Origin: Planctomycetota bacterium
GTDB lineage: Bacteria > Planctomycetota > Phycisphaerae > Phycisphaerales > SM1A02
NCBI GenBank assembly: GCA_016872835.1
Contig: VGYX01000004.1
Coordinates: 96,332-160,331, forward strand
DNA: 64,000 bases
Reading direction: 5' to 3'
Part shown: one piece after another, positions 1-8,642 of the stretch
Numbering within the stretch: the first letter of the stretch is position 1
Layout of the letters: each line of letters begins with the position of its first letter
Made by a program: the position numbers and the translations under genes
Notes under the pieces: model-generated
The model's input: the letters and a program-made list of their open reading frames with translations, nothing else
Told to the model about the DNA's origin: nothing
The model's database searches: none

Positions 1-739
1 CCATGTGGTGCACACGGTCGGCGAGCCCCTCGATGTGCCCGAACATCATCGTGGCGCTCGTGTTCATGCCGAGCTGGTGCGCCACGTGCATCACCGTGAG
101 CCATTCCTCGCCGGTGCACTTGCCCAGCCCGATCTTGCGGCGCACGGCTGGCGCGAAGATCTCACCGCCGCCGCCTGGCACGCTGTGCAGGCCCGCGTCG
201 CGGAGGCGCGTCATCACGTGCAGCAGCTTGTCGCGCAGCGTGGCGCCCGGCGGATCGAAGAATCGCACGAACTCGATGAATTCCGGCGGGCTGAAGGCGT
301 GGACGTGCACCTGCGGGAAGCGCGCACGAATCGCGCCCAGCAGTTCCTCGTACCACGACAGGGGCAGTCCGGGGTGCATGCCGCCCTGCATGAGGATCTG
401 CGTGCCGCCGATGTCGACGAGCTCCTGCACCTTCTGCAGGATGCGTTCCACCGGCAGCACATAGGCGTCGCTGTCACCCTCGTCGCGGCGGAAGGCGCAG
501 AAGGTGCACTTCGCCGTGCACACGTTCGTGTAGTTGATGTTGCGGTCGATCACGTAGGTGCGGATTGCGTCGCCGTGCACGCTGCGGCATCGTTCATCGG
601 CCCAGAAGCCGAGCTCGGCAAGCGGCATCTCGCGCAGCAGCTCGAGCGACTGCTCCGGACTCAGGCGCGCCTCACCCCGCACCACGCCCTGCAGCAGGCC
701 GCGGTCAAAGGGGGAGAGTTCCGGACGGGTGACGGGCAT
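1..739 (-). CDS. mqnC: Cyclic dehypoxanthinyl futalosine synthase MqnC (partial, C-terminus beyond left edge)
   Basis: Radical SAM enzyme that cyclises dehypoxanthine futalosine in the futalosine route to menaquinone. The 246 visible codons carry the [4Fe-4S] motif CTAKCTFC (Cys74, Cys78, Cys81) after the family signature DRNINYTN, then the MqnC-type stretches LMQGGMHP, FSPPEF and PGGGGEIF. The reading frame runs off the window, so the C-terminal part is not seen. The ATG is supported by a TACACT hexamer at 746-751, exactly 6 bases upstream, which suggests a leaderless mRNA. It lies 40 bp downstream of the MATE gene on the same strand. mqnD is at 7035, so two steps of the pathway are encoded here. 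MqnE is the nearest relative, but the sequence around the motif fits MqnC better. Confidence 0.88.
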   Translation of the reverse strand, partial: MPVTRPELSPFDRGLLQGVVRGEARLSPEQSLELLREMPLAELGFWADERCRSVHGDAIRTYVIDRNINYTNVCTAKCTFCAFRRDEGDSDAYVLPVERILQKVQELVDIGGTQILMQGGMHPGLPLSWYEELLGAIRARFPQVHVHAFSPPEFIEFVRFFDPPGATLRDKLLHVMTRLRDAGLHSVPGGGGEIFAPAVRRKIGLGKCTGEEWLTVMHVAHQLGMNTSATMMFGHIEGLADRVHHM

Positions 740-779
740 CTCCGCAGTGTAGAGGGGCTCCCGTCGCAGGTCGACGCCG

Positions 780-2330
780 TCACACGCGGATGCGTTCCCA
801 CGAGGGACTCTGGAAGCGCCACAGGAAGAGCAGCCCGCGCACGACCAGCTCGACGCTGAGCGCCCACCAGATGCCGGCCAAGCCGTAGCCCATCCAGACG
901 CCAAGCGCCCAAGCCAGCGGCAGTCGCACCGCGTAGATGCTCACCACCGTGATGGCGAAGATCCACTTCGTGTCGCCCACACCGCGCAGGCCGTTGCGCA
1001 GCGCGATCGCGAGGGCGAAGAACACCTGCACGGCGCCGCATGCGAAGAGGGTCTTGGGCACCTCCTCCAGATGCACCGGCTCGCTGCTGATCACGCTGGT
1101 GAGCAGCCGGCCCTGCGTCATGAAGATGATTCCCATCACGCCCATGATCGCCATGCCCACGACGGCGCAGGTCCAGATCGCCTTGCGCGCCATGCGCGGA
1201 TTGCCCGCGCCCAGATACTGCCCCGCCAGCGCGCCCGCGGCGATGCCCATCGCGAAGCCAGGCAGGAAGCTGAAGGCCTCCCATTGCACCGTGATCATGT
1301 GCGCACCCACCAGGCCGCTCTTCGGCGCGTCGCCCGTCTCGCCGCGCGCGACCATGCCGATGAACCCCACGAGGAACAGGCTTGAACTCCATATGGCCAT
1401 GCCCTCAAGGAGGTTCGGGACGCCCACTCGCGCGATGCGCGCGCTCATGACGCGCGTCAGGCGCAGTTCCGGCCACTCGAGGCGCAGATCCTTCACGCCG
1501 CGTCGCAACACGACCAGCGTGGCCACGCCACCGACCACATAACTCAGCGCGGTGCCCGCCGCGATGCCCCACACGCCCCATTGCAGCGGATCCAGGGGAA
1601 CGGGGTTGTGCAACGTGAGGCCACCCAGGCGCAGGTCCACGCCGCTCAGCAGCCAGCTTGCGATCAGGTTGACCACGTTCACGGTGATCGAGATCCAGCT
1701 TGGTCGCGCGGTCTCGCCCGCGCCGTGCATGCACATGCTGCCGATGTTCATGAGGCCGCAGAAGGGCATGCTCCACGCGATCGTGGAGACGTAGGTGGTG
1801 CAGTGCCGCCCCGCCTCGGGTGAGAGGCCCGCGATCCATGCCAGGGGATGCGCGAGCGCCGCCATCGAGAGTCCGACCACGGCGCCCCACGCCACGCCCA
1901 GCACCACGCTCTGCGCCAGCGCGCCGCTCGCGTCGCGGCGATCTCCGGATCCGATCGCGCGGGCGATGATCGCCTGTCCACCCGCGCCCAGACCCGCGAA
2001 GGCGATGCCGGTGAACCAGCCCACATAGGTGCCGATGCCGATGCCGTCGAGCGCGGGCACCACGATCTCGCCGGGCAGGTTGCCGGCGATCATCTTGTCC
2101 ACCAAGCCCACGCAGGCGATCATCAGCTGCTGCAGCAGCACCGGCATCGCCAGGATCCAGATCGCCGCGCGCAGGCTCTTGCCCGCAAGCCGACCGGATC
2201 GGATCTGACCCTCCTCGACCTGTGCGGCGTCGGCCTCGAGTGTCGCCATCAGGGGATCGGTGGGGTCATCCGGACTCGCGGCCGAATGCGACAGCGCGAT
2301 CGAATCGGAGGTGGTTCGCTCTCGAGTCAC
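780..2330 (-). CDS. MATE family multidrug/toxin efflux transporter
   Basis: Polytopic inner-membrane antiporter of the multidrug and toxic compound extrusion family, which exports cationic or other small molecules using Na+ or H+ gradients. The 516-residue protein has about 12 hydrophobic segments in the two-bundle MATE pattern. An early helix pair (ILAMPVLLQQLM, then VDKMIAGN) matches the N-terminal MATE signature, and a similar block recurs in the second half (GVPNLLEGMAIW). The GTG start at 2330 gives a hydrophilic N-terminus of about 50 residues, and the ATG at 2249 is an alternative. It follows the HEAT-repeat lipoprotein gene by only 19 bp and is probably co-transcribed with it. Substrate is not predictable. 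Confidence 0.85.
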   Translation of the reverse strand: MTRERTTSDSIALSHSAASPDDPTDPLMATLEADAAQVEEGQIRSGRLAGKSLRAAIWILAMPVLLQQLMIACVGLVDKMIAGNLPGEIVVPALDGIGIGTYVGWFTGIAFAGLGAGGQAIIARAIGSGDRRDASGALAQSVVLGVAWGAVVGLSMAALAHPLAWIAGLSPEAGRHCTTYVSTIAWSMPFCGLMNIGSMCMHGAGETARPSWISITVNVVNLIASWLLSGVDLRLGGLTLHNPVPLDPLQWGVWGIAAGTALSYVVGGVATLVVLRRGVKDLRLEWPELRLTRVMSARIARVGVPNLLEGMAIWSSSLFLVGFIGMVARGETGDAPKSGLVGAHMITVQWEAFSFLPGFAMGIAAGALAGQYLGAGNPRMARKAIWTCAVVGMAIMGVMGIIFMTQGRLLTSVISSEPVHLEEVPKTLFACGAVQVFFALAIALRNGLRGVGDTKWIFAITVVSIYAVRLPLAWALGVWMGYGLAGIWWALSVELVVRGLLFLWRFQSPSWERIRV

Positions 2331-2349
2331 GGCAGCACCGCCAGGACGG

Positions 2350-3207
2350 TCACGAGGCGCCCTTGGCCTCTGGCGCCTTGCCGTCGCCGACGTTGCCGAA
2401 GGGTTGCTTGGGCGCCGGCGCGGCGACGGGCTTCATGCCTACGGGAATGCCAGGCTTCTCGAAGGTCAGCGGCGACCAGAAGATCACGTGATCCCAGAAT
2501 CCCTTCGAGCGCTGGTAGGTCGGGTACAGGTACTGCAGCTCGCGCCGAAATGGAGTCTTCGTGCTGCGATACCAGCTCAACCACAGCGGGCGGTCCAAGC
2601 CGAAGTCCTGCCGTGTCAGCAGTTGCAGGCTGTCGAGCGCCGCGAGGTTCACCGCGAGTTCCCGGGCATCCAGCGAGGCGGCGAGCGCCTGGAACACGTC
2701 GTCCTGCGGATACTGCCCCAGCGCGATCGCGAGTTCCACGCGCACCGAGGACTCCTCGGTCTCATCGATGATGCGCGAACACATCGGTGACGTGAAGGCC
2801 GGATTGTGCAGACGCTGGAGCGCCTTCGCCGCCGCCACGCGCACCTGCACCGACTTGTCGCGCAACGCGCTCGCGGCCAGTTCCGCGTCCGACGCGTCCC
2901 CGTGGCGAGCCAGCGCCTCCAGCGCGGCGACTCGCACCAGTGGATCACGGTTCTCTCGCAGGTACTCGCGGTACATCGCCAGGTATGCCGGCGTGCCGCC
3001 CCATGGAGCGTTCGCCAGCAGCACCACGCCTCGTCGCTGGTTCTCGGCGTCGGTGGGGTCCACGGCCCAGCGGGCCGCCTCGCCCGGCGTCGGTGGAGAG
3101 AAGGACTGCGTGAAGCTGGCCCAGTCGCTGCTGGCGGTGTCGCACCCGGGGCTGAGGAGCCCCGCGTGAGCGGCCAGAAGCAGCGTTGCGATCCGTCGCG
3201 CGCGCAT
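2350..3207 (-). CDS. HEAT-repeat putative lipoprotein
   Basis: A 285-residue protein of unknown function with an N-terminal signal (basic RARR, then a hydrophobic stretch) ending in a slightly atypical lipobox, SPGC, with Cys22 as the probable lipidated residue. Residues about 70-185 form repeating helical pairs such as DPLVRVAALEALARHG and SVQVRVAAAKALQRL, typical of HEAT/PBS-lyase-like scaffolds that bind protein partners. The C-terminal tail is Pro/Ala-rich. The ATG at 3207 is chosen because the signal peptide begins there and a TATACT hexamer lies at 3217-3222, 9 bases upstream. Longer frames would start upstream of that promoter. The gene is divergent from the hydrolase at 3235. Confidence 0.7.
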   Translation of the reverse strand: MRARRIATLLLAAHAGLLSPGCDTASSDWASFTQSFSPPTPGEAARWAVDPTDAENQRRGVVLLANAPWGGTPAYLAMYREYLRENRDPLVRVAALEALARHGDASDAELAASALRDKSVQVRVAAAKALQRLHNPAFTSPMCSRIIDETEESSVRVELAIALGQYPQDDVFQALAASLDARELAVNLAALDSLQLLTRQDFGLDRPLWLSWYRSTKTPFRRELQYLYPTYQRSKGFWDHVIFWSPLTFEKPGIPVGMKPVAAPAPKQPFGNVGDGKAPEAKGAS

Positions 3208-3216
3208 GCGGTGCGG

Positions 3217-3224
3217 AGTATAAG
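3217..3224. promoter_or_regulatory. Overlapping divergent -10 elements
   Basis: TATACT on the minus strand (3217-3222) and TATAAG on the plus strand (3219-3224) share a TATA core. They lie 9 and 10 bases before the start codons of the divergent genes at 3207 and 3235. With only 27 bp between the two starts, both transcripts would have 5' leaders of a few bases at most. No convincing -35 is visible for either. Confidence 0.5.
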
Positions 3225-3234
3225 GTTCTCCGCG

Positions 3235-3885
3235 ATGGCCACTCGACTTCATGCCTTCGAACTTGGTCGTTGCGCCACGAACGCCTATGTAGTCGCACCC
3301 GAACCGGGCGGTGGAGACATGTGCTGGATCGTCGATCCGGGCGAGGGGCCCGAGCCGCTCCTGCGATTCCTGCAGGAATCGTCCCTTCAGCCTGCCGCGA
3401 TCGTCTGCACGCACGCGCACGCCGACCACATCGCGGGCATCGACCGGGTGCGCGCGGTGGTGGGACCCGTGCCGATTCTCGCGCACTCGCTCGAAGCGAG
3501 CTGGTTCGAGGATCCCATGCTGAACCTCTCGCAGTTCATCGGGGAGCCCGTGTCCGTGTCAGGTCCGACCGGCTCGATGCAGGATGGTCAGGCGCTCCAA
3601 CTGGGACCGCTGGCCTGGCGCGTGCTGCACACCCCGGGGCACTCGCCCGGCAGCGTGACGTTGTGGTGTCCGGAGGAAAAGGTCGCGCTGGTGGGGGACA
3701 CGCTGTTCCGCGACTCGATCGGCCGGATCGACTTTCCCACCAGCGATCCCGACGCGATGCGTGATTCGCTGCATCGCGTGCTCATGGGACTGCCCGACGA
3801 CACGCGCGTCTTCCCAGGTCATGGGCCGGACACGACCATCGGTCGTGAACGTCGCTCGAATCCGTTTCTGGTGCACGGCTTCTGA
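3235..3885 (+). CDS. Metallo-beta-lactamase-fold hydrolase (glyoxalase II-like)
   Basis: A 216-residue soluble MBL-fold hydrolase of the glyoxalase II-like group, which usually hydrolyses thioesters or phosphoester-type small molecules with a binuclear metal centre. The metal motif THAHADH is at residues 59-65. It is followed by the conserved HTPGHSPGS, GDTLF and PGHG blocks that supply the remaining His and Asp ligands. Its length fits the short bacterial hydroxyacylglutathione-hydrolase-like family, which lacks the long C-terminal substrate-binding helices of true glyoxalase II. The exact substrate is therefore open. It is divergent from the HEAT lipoprotein and 26 bp upstream of the symporter gene. 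Confidence 0.85.
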   Translation: MATRLHAFELGRCATNAYVVAPEPGGGDMCWIVDPGEGPEPLLRFLQESSLQPAAIVCTHAHADHIAGIDRVRAVVGPVPILAHSLEASWFEDPMLNLSQFIGEPVSVSGPTGSMQDGQALQLGPLAWRVLHTPGHSPGSVTLWCPEEKVALVGDTLFRDSIGRIDFPTSDPDAMRDSLHRVLMGLPDDTRVFPGHGPDTTIGRERRSNPFLVHGF

Positions 3886-3911
3886 GGCGCCGGCCGCTTA
3901 CCCTGCGCGCC

Positions 3912-5213
3912 ATGCAGGGTTCCGCATCGAAGCACTGGCGCATCCTTCTGGGTCTGGCGCTGGGCGCCGTCGTGGGTCTGTTGGCCAACGCCTGGAGCCA
4001 GGGCGACACCTCTCGGGAGCGGGTGATCGCGTGGATCGGGGACTGGATCGCCTATCCGATCGGGCAGGTCTTCCTGCGGCTGCTGTTCCTGGTGGTCGTG
4101 CCGCTGGTGTTCGCGGCGCTCGCCGCGTCGGTGGCGCGAATCGGCACCACCGGCGTGATGGGCCGCATGGGTGTCCGCACGGCCGTGCTCTTCCTGCTCA
4201 CCACGGGGTTCTCGGTGGTGCTGGGACTTTCCGCGATGCACCTGATCGCCCCTGGTCGTGGCTTCGATCCAGCCACGAGCGAGGCGCTGCTGAAGGCCTT
4301 CTCGGGCGAGGTGCAGGCGCTCGCGGGCAAGACGCCGGCGGCCTCGGTCGAGGGCGCCAAGGGCGTGGTGAATCTGGTGCTGGAGATGTTCCTCCCGCGC
4401 AACATGCTGGCCGCGGTCACGCAGATGCAGATGTTGCCGCTGATCCTGTTCAGCCTTCTGTTCGGCGCGGCGATCGGCGTGCAGACTCTGCAGCGGCGCG
4501 AGCGCGTGGTCGCCGCGCTCGACGCCGTCTCCGACGCGATGGTGTGGATCGTGGATCGCGCCATGCGTCTGGCGCCGGTCGCCGTGGCGTGCCTGATCTT
4601 CGTGTCCACCAGCCGCTTCGGACTGCCGCTGCTCGGCAAGCTCTCGGCGTTCGTGGGAGTCGTGATCGGTCTCTACCTGGTGCAGCTGTTCGTGCTCTAC
4701 CCCGTGCTGCTCGCGGCGCTCGCGGGGCGCGCGCCGGCGCCGTTCCTGCGCAACTGCCTTCCGATTCTTGCGACCGCGTTCTCGACCAGTTCAAGCAACG
4801 CGACGCTACCCACCTCGATCGAGGTCTGCGAGCGGAATCTGGGCATCCGGCCGGCCGTGGCCAGCTTCGTGCTGCCGCTTGGCGCGACGGTGAACATGAA
4901 CGGCACCGCGCTGTTCGAGGGTTGCGTGGTGCTCTTCGTGGCGCAGGTGTTCGGCATGGAACTCTCGCTGGCGCAGCAGGCGGTCGTCGTGGTGCTCTGC
5001 GTGATCAGCGCGATCGGCGTGGCGGGGGTGCCCGGCGGCTCGCTGCCGCTGCTCATGGGCGTGATGGCGCAGGTCGGCGTGCCGGTCGAGGGCATCGCGC
5101 TGGTCCTCGGCGTGGACCGTCTGCTCGACATGGGTCGCACCGTGGTGAACGTGATGGGCGACGTGGTGACAGCCGCCTGCGTGGAATCGCGGCTTCCGCC
5201 CGACGTCACTTGA
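3912..5213 (+). CDS. Dicarboxylate/amino acid:cation symporter (DAACS family)
   Basis: A 433-residue inner-membrane secondary transporter of the DAACS (GltP/DctA) family, importing glutamate, aspartate or C4-dicarboxylates with H+ or Na+. The hairpin-loop signature appears as STSSSNATLPT near residues 293-303, and the substrate/cation motif NMNGTALFEG lies near residues 327-337. About eight helices plus re-entrant loops are evident. A TACCCT hexamer at 3899-3904 sits 7 bases before the ATG, suggesting its own near-leaderless promoter. The 3' end overlaps the convergent DUF885 gene by 8 bp, with no terminator between them. Confidence 0.88.
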   Translation: MQGSASKHWRILLGLALGAVVGLLANAWSQGDTSRERVIAWIGDWIAYPIGQVFLRLLFLVVVPLVFAALAASVARIGTTGVMGRMGVRTAVLFLLTTGFSVVLGLSAMHLIAPGRGFDPATSEALLKAFSGEVQALAGKTPAASVEGAKGVVNLVLEMFLPRNMLAAVTQMQMLPLILFSLLFGAAIGVQTLQRRERVVAALDAVSDAMVWIVDRAMRLAPVAVACLIFVSTSRFGLPLLGKLSAFVGVVIGLYLVQLFVLYPVLLAALAGRAPAPFLRNCLPILATAFSTSSSNATLPTSIEVCERNLGIRPAVASFVLPLGATVNMNGTALFEGCVVLFVAQVFGMELSLAQQAVVVVLCVISAIGVAGVPGGSLPLLMGVMAQVGVPVEGIALVLGVDRLLDMGRTVVNVMGDVVTAACVESRLPPDVT

Positions 5214-6990
5214 GGGCGTTGGCCCGCGCCTCGATCCACCGCTCCATGCGGGCTTCCAGCACGGCCAGCGGCAGCGAACCCTCGCCCAGCACGGCGTCGT
5301 GGAAGGCGCGCAGGTCGAAGGTGGCGCCAAGACGCTTCGCCGCCCTCTCTCGCAGCCTTCGGATGCACAGTTCGCCCAGCTTGTAGCCGCACGCCTGTCC
5401 GGGCCAGCCGATGTAGCGGTCGACCTCGCGCTCGATGTTCAGTTCGCTCAGCGCGGTGTTGGCCTTCATGAAGTCGATTGCACGCTGACGGCTCCAGCCC
5501 AGCGCGTGCATGCCGGTGTCGACCACCAGTCGGCAACTGCGCCACATCTCGTACAGCAGGCGTCCGAAGTCGTCGTAGGGGTCCTGATAGAGGCCCATCT
5601 CGATGCCGAGCCGCTCGGCGTAGAGCGCCCAGCCCTCCACGAACGCGTTGAAGCCCTGATCGCGCCGAAGCGGATGCCGGTCGGGAAGCTCCTGACTGAG
5701 CGCGATCTGCAGGTGATGGCCGGGCATGGCCTCGTGCAGCGTGAGCGGCACCATCTCGTAGCGTGGTCGCTGGTCCAGCGCGAAGGTGTTCGCGTAGAAC
5801 CACCCGGGATTGCCTGCCTTCAGGCTGCCCGACTGGTAGTAGGCGGTGGTCTGCGTCGGAGCCATGAACCGGGGAATCTCGCGCACCCCGTACGGCAGTC
5901 GAGGCAGGGTCTCGAAGAGGCCCGGCAGGAACGCGTCGATCCGCTTGGCGAGTTCGCGGTAGCCGGCCAGCAGATCCTCGGCGCTGCGGTGATAGAAGCG
6001 CGGGTCCGTGCGCAGATACTTCACGAAGTCCGCGAAGAGCGCATCGTCCGCGATCTTCGCGCGCCCGGCGTCCGCCGCGAACCAGTCGGTGCGTCGGATC
6101 ACGCTCAGCATCTCCGCGCGGATGCGTCGCACCTCGTCCACGCCGATCTTGTGGATCGCCTCCGGGGTCAGGTCCGTGGTGGTCTGCTCGCGCAGCCGGA
6201 ACGCGTACCACGCGCGACCCTGCGGCAGTTCCACACACGCGATCGAGTCGCGCGCCCCCGGCACGTAGGTGTCGCGCACGAAGTCACGCAGCGCGGCGAG
6301 TTCCGTCACGATGGCATCGGTGGTAGCGACGCCCTCGGTGCGAAGCGCGGCGGCCTGCTCGGCGCTCAGGTCGGGATAGGTGCGGTCGAACGGCTCACGC
6401 AACGTCGGAAGCCCGCCCGTGATCACCGCGTCGAATTGCGGTGGAACACCCGCCAGGATCGCCTTGGGAGGCGTGATGCCACGACGAAGTCCCTCGGCCA
6501 GCAGCGCGCGCTGGTCCCGAAGCGACTGCGGCACGGCGCGCATGCGCGAAAGGTGCGCGCGCAGGTCGTCCGCGCGCGCGAGGGGCATCTGCTCGTTCAT
6601 CTGCGGCACCGACTGCTGCGGCCCCTGCAGCGGTCCCAGGATCATCAGGTGGCCACCGAAGCCATGTCCCTCGATCTCCATCGCAAGGTCACGCTCGATC
6701 AGTTCCGCGTCCAGACGGTCGCGCTCGGACAGCGAGCCCTTGTCGACCGCGCGCAGCGTCGCCAGCAGCGCCTTCGTCTCGGTCAGGCGTCGCTCGATCG
6801 CCGCGAGCGACCGGTCCATGATGCGCCCGGCGTCCGCCGGTCGGCCCTTCGAGATCGCCTCCATCGGATCCTCGCGGTCGCGGAAGGCCTGGATCGCGTC
6901 GAACGCCTGCTGCAGCGAGGGCGGCGTGGGTGACTGCGCGGGAGCGAGGGCGAGAAGCGCAAGCACGATGCAGCAGGCGAGGGTTCGCAT
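5206..6990 (-). CDS. DUF885 family peptidase-like protein, exported
   Basis: A 594-residue protein of the DUF885 family, whose members are exported and resemble zinc carboxypeptidase/oligopeptidase folds. Activity is usually inferred rather than shown. The N-terminus (MRTLACCIVLALLALAPAQS) is a typical cleavable signal peptide. The family's putative metal motif HEAMPGHH is at residues 419-426, followed by a downstream FVEGWALYAE block that is also characteristic. A TACTGT hexamer at 6997-7002 sits exactly 6 bases before the ATG, so the mRNA is probably leaderless. The gene is convergent with, and overlaps by 8 bp, the symporter gene. It is divergent from mqnD. Confidence 0.8.
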   Translation of the reverse strand: MRTLACCIVLALLALAPAQSPTPPSLQQAFDAIQAFRDREDPMEAISKGRPADAGRIMDRSLAAIERRLTETKALLATLRAVDKGSLSERDRLDAELIERDLAMEIEGHGFGGHLMILGPLQGPQQSVPQMNEQMPLARADDLRAHLSRMRAVPQSLRDQRALLAEGLRRGITPPKAILAGVPPQFDAVITGGLPTLREPFDRTYPDLSAEQAAALRTEGVATTDAIVTELAALRDFVRDTYVPGARDSIACVELPQGRAWYAFRLREQTTTDLTPEAIHKIGVDEVRRIRAEMLSVIRRTDWFAADAGRAKIADDALFADFVKYLRTDPRFYHRSAEDLLAGYRELAKRIDAFLPGLFETLPRLPYGVREIPRFMAPTQTTAYYQSGSLKAGNPGWFYANTFALDQRPRYEMVPLTLHEAMPGHHLQIALSQELPDRHPLRRDQGFNAFVEGWALYAERLGIEMGLYQDPYDDFGRLLYEMWRSCRLVVDTGMHALGWSRQRAIDFMKANTALSELNIEREVDRYIGWPGQACGYKLGELCIRRLRERAAKRLGATFDLRAFHDAVLGEGSLPLAVLEARMERWIEARANALK

Positions 6991-7034
6991 GCAGGGACAG
7001 TAGCGGATCGGGTGGCTAGGCTTTCCGACCGGCC

Positions 7035-7916
7035 ATGATCGAGATCTCGCTTGGACACAGCCCTGATCCGGATGACGCCTTCATGTGGTGGCCGCTGTTC
7101 GGCATCGACGGTGGCGCGCCCGCGATCTCGGAACCCGGCATCCGCTTCATGCAGGTCTGCGACGACATCGAGACACTGAATCGACGCTCCGCAGGCCCGG
7201 TGTCGGCACTGCTTGACGTCACCGCGATGAGTTGCGCGAACCTGCCGCTGGTGGGTGATCGCTACGCACTGACCGCCTGCGGCAGCAGCGTGGGCGATGG
7301 CTACGGCCCCAAGCTGGTCGCGCGCCGGCCGATGACCCTCGACGAACTGCGCTCAGCCGACCGCGTGATCGCGGTGCCGGGTCGACGCACCACCAGCTTC
7401 CTCGCGCTCAGCCTCATGCTGGGCCCGGGCCGCTTCCGCTTCGAGGAAGTTCCCTTCGATGAGTTGATGGAGCGCGTCGAGGACGGCACCTTCGCCGCCG
7501 GCGTGGTGATCCATGAGGGGCAACTCCTCTTTGGTGCGCGGGGCCTGCATCTGGTGCAGGATCTTGGCGCATGGTGGCAGGGGCACTCGGGACTTCCTCT
7601 ACCGCTTGGCGTCAATGCCGTACGACGCGATCTGGACACTCGCCACGGCGCGGGCACGCTGGCGCGTGTGATTCGCCTGCTGCGCGAGAGCGTGGCGCAC
7701 GCGATGGACCATCGCGAGACCGGCGTCCGCTACGCGATGCGATTTGCGCGAGGCATGCAGGCGGATCTCGCCGGCACCTTCGTGGACCTGTACGTGAATC
7801 GCTGGACGCTGGACTGCGGGCCGCGTGGTCGAGAAGCCGTCGACCGGCTGCTGGCCGAGGCCTCGTCGGCGGGGCTTTCACCGCCGGCGCCCAAGCAGGT
7901 GTTCGTGGGCGCGTAG
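7035..7916 (+). CDS. mqnD: 1,4-dihydroxy-6-naphthoate synthase MqnD
   Basis: A 293-residue enzyme that acts after MqnC in the futalosine menaquinone pathway, converting cyclic dehypoxanthinyl futalosine to 1,4-dihydroxy-6-naphthoate. It has the periplasmic-binding-protein-like fold of the MqnA/MqnD family. The N-terminal HSPDPDDAFMWWPL is the MqnD signature, distinguishing it from MqnA, and GDGYGPKLVARRP and HEGQLLFG are also conserved. A TAGGCT hexamer is at 7017-7022, 12 bases before the ATG. With mqnC at the left edge this indicates menaquinone-based respiration by the futalosine route. Confidence 0.9.
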   Translation: MIEISLGHSPDPDDAFMWWPLFGIDGGAPAISEPGIRFMQVCDDIETLNRRSAGPVSALLDVTAMSCANLPLVGDRYALTACGSSVGDGYGPKLVARRPMTLDELRSADRVIAVPGRRTTSFLALSLMLGPGRFRFEEVPFDELMERVEDGTFAAGVVIHEGQLLFGARGLHLVQDLGAWWQGHSGLPLPLGVNAVRRDLDTRHGAGTLARVIRLLRESVAHAMDHRETGVRYAMRFARGMQADLAGTFVDLYVNRWTLDCGPRGREAVDRLLAEASSAGLSPPAPKQVFVGA

Positions 7917-7951
7917 TCCGTCTTCGGCGGCCCGTATACTCTCGCCCCCGC

Positions 7952-8425
7952 ATGAGCATGATGCCGCCCGAAACCGAGCAGGCCGGAGGCCACGCGCCAC
8001 CGAGTGTGCGGCAGTTCGGCGTGTTCCTGGACAACAAGGTCGGGAAGCTGCTGGAACTCCTGCAGCTGTTCGACGAGCAGGGTTCGCTGCAACTCGCCGC
8101 GTTCAGCGTGGTCGACTCGAGCGATCATGCCGTCGTGCGCCTGATCTTCAACAACGCCGATGCTGCGCGCGTGGTGCTGCGCAGTCATCAGTACACGTTC
8201 AGCGAAGTCGATCTGCTGGTGGTGGAGCTGAACGAGGGACGCGGCCTCACCAACATCTGCCTGCACCTTCTCGGCGCCGAACTGAACATCCGCTTCGCCT
8301 ATCCCGTCATGCTGCAGCGCGAAGGCAGCCCGACCGTCGCGATCGCCGTCGACGACCTCACGCTCGCCGGACAGATCCTGCTGCGCAAGCGATTCCGCCT
8401 GCTCGGCGAGGAAGATCTCGCTTGA
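7952..8425 (+). CDS. Tandem ACT-domain protein
   Basis: A 157-residue cytoplasmic protein built of two ACT-like ligand-binding domains (about residues 20-90 and 95-155). The first begins FGVFLDNKVGKLLELLQLF, and the second ends in a PTVAIAVDD strand. Stand-alone ACT proteins often sense amino acids, but no catalytic domain or partner is visible here. A TATACT hexamer at 7935-7940 precedes the ATG by 11 bases. Longer in-frame openings start inside mqnD and are rejected for that reason. The CDGSH gene follows after 12 bp and is probably in the same transcript. Confidence 0.7.
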   Translation: MSMMPPETEQAGGHAPPSVRQFGVFLDNKVGKLLELLQLFDEQGSLQLAAFSVVDSSDHAVVRLIFNNADAARVVLRSHQYTFSEVDLLVVELNEGRGLTNICLHLLGAELNIRFAYPVMLQREGSPTVAIAVDDLTLAGQILLRKRFRLLGEEDLA

Positions 8426-8437
8426 CAGGACCCGCCC

Positions 8438-8638
8438 ATGGCACGACTCGTCAAGCTCAACGCGACCGGACCCGTGAAGGTCGAACCCTCGGACAAGCCG
8501 ATCTTCGTCTGCGCGTGCGGACTCAGCAAGAAGTTCCCGTTCTGCGATGGCACGCACAAGACCTGCCGCGACGAGGCGGAAGGCCAGACCCTCGTCTATG
8601 ACGAGAACGGCCAGCGTCGCGAGGCGCCGAGGGCCTGA
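8438..8638 (+). CDS. CDGSH iron-sulfur domain protein
   Basis: A 66-residue protein that binds a redox-active, labile [2Fe-2S] cluster through three Cys and one His. The ligand set is complete: Cys25, Cys27, Cys36 and His40 in a C-x-C-x2-S-x3-P-x-CDGTH pattern, with Thr in place of Ser of the name-giving motif. No membrane anchor is present, so it is soluble. It follows the ACT-domain gene by 12 bp on the same strand. The role is probably redox or Fe-S related, but nothing nearby specifies it. Confidence 0.88.
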   Translation: MARLVKLNATGPVKVEPSDKPIFVCACGLSKKFPFCDGTHKTCRDEAEGQTLVYDENGQRREAPRA

Positions 8639-8642
8639 TCGA

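Noticed and set aside
3208..3486. Upstream extension of the HEAT lipoprotein frame
   Set aside because: It overlaps the start of the divergent hydrolase gene and would bury the signal peptide that begins at 3207.
5299..6933. A 544-codon plus-strand frame opposite the DUF885 gene
   Set aside because: Antisense shadow with repetitive Arg/Gln/Val/His composition; the minus-strand protein has a signal peptide and HEAMPGHH motif.
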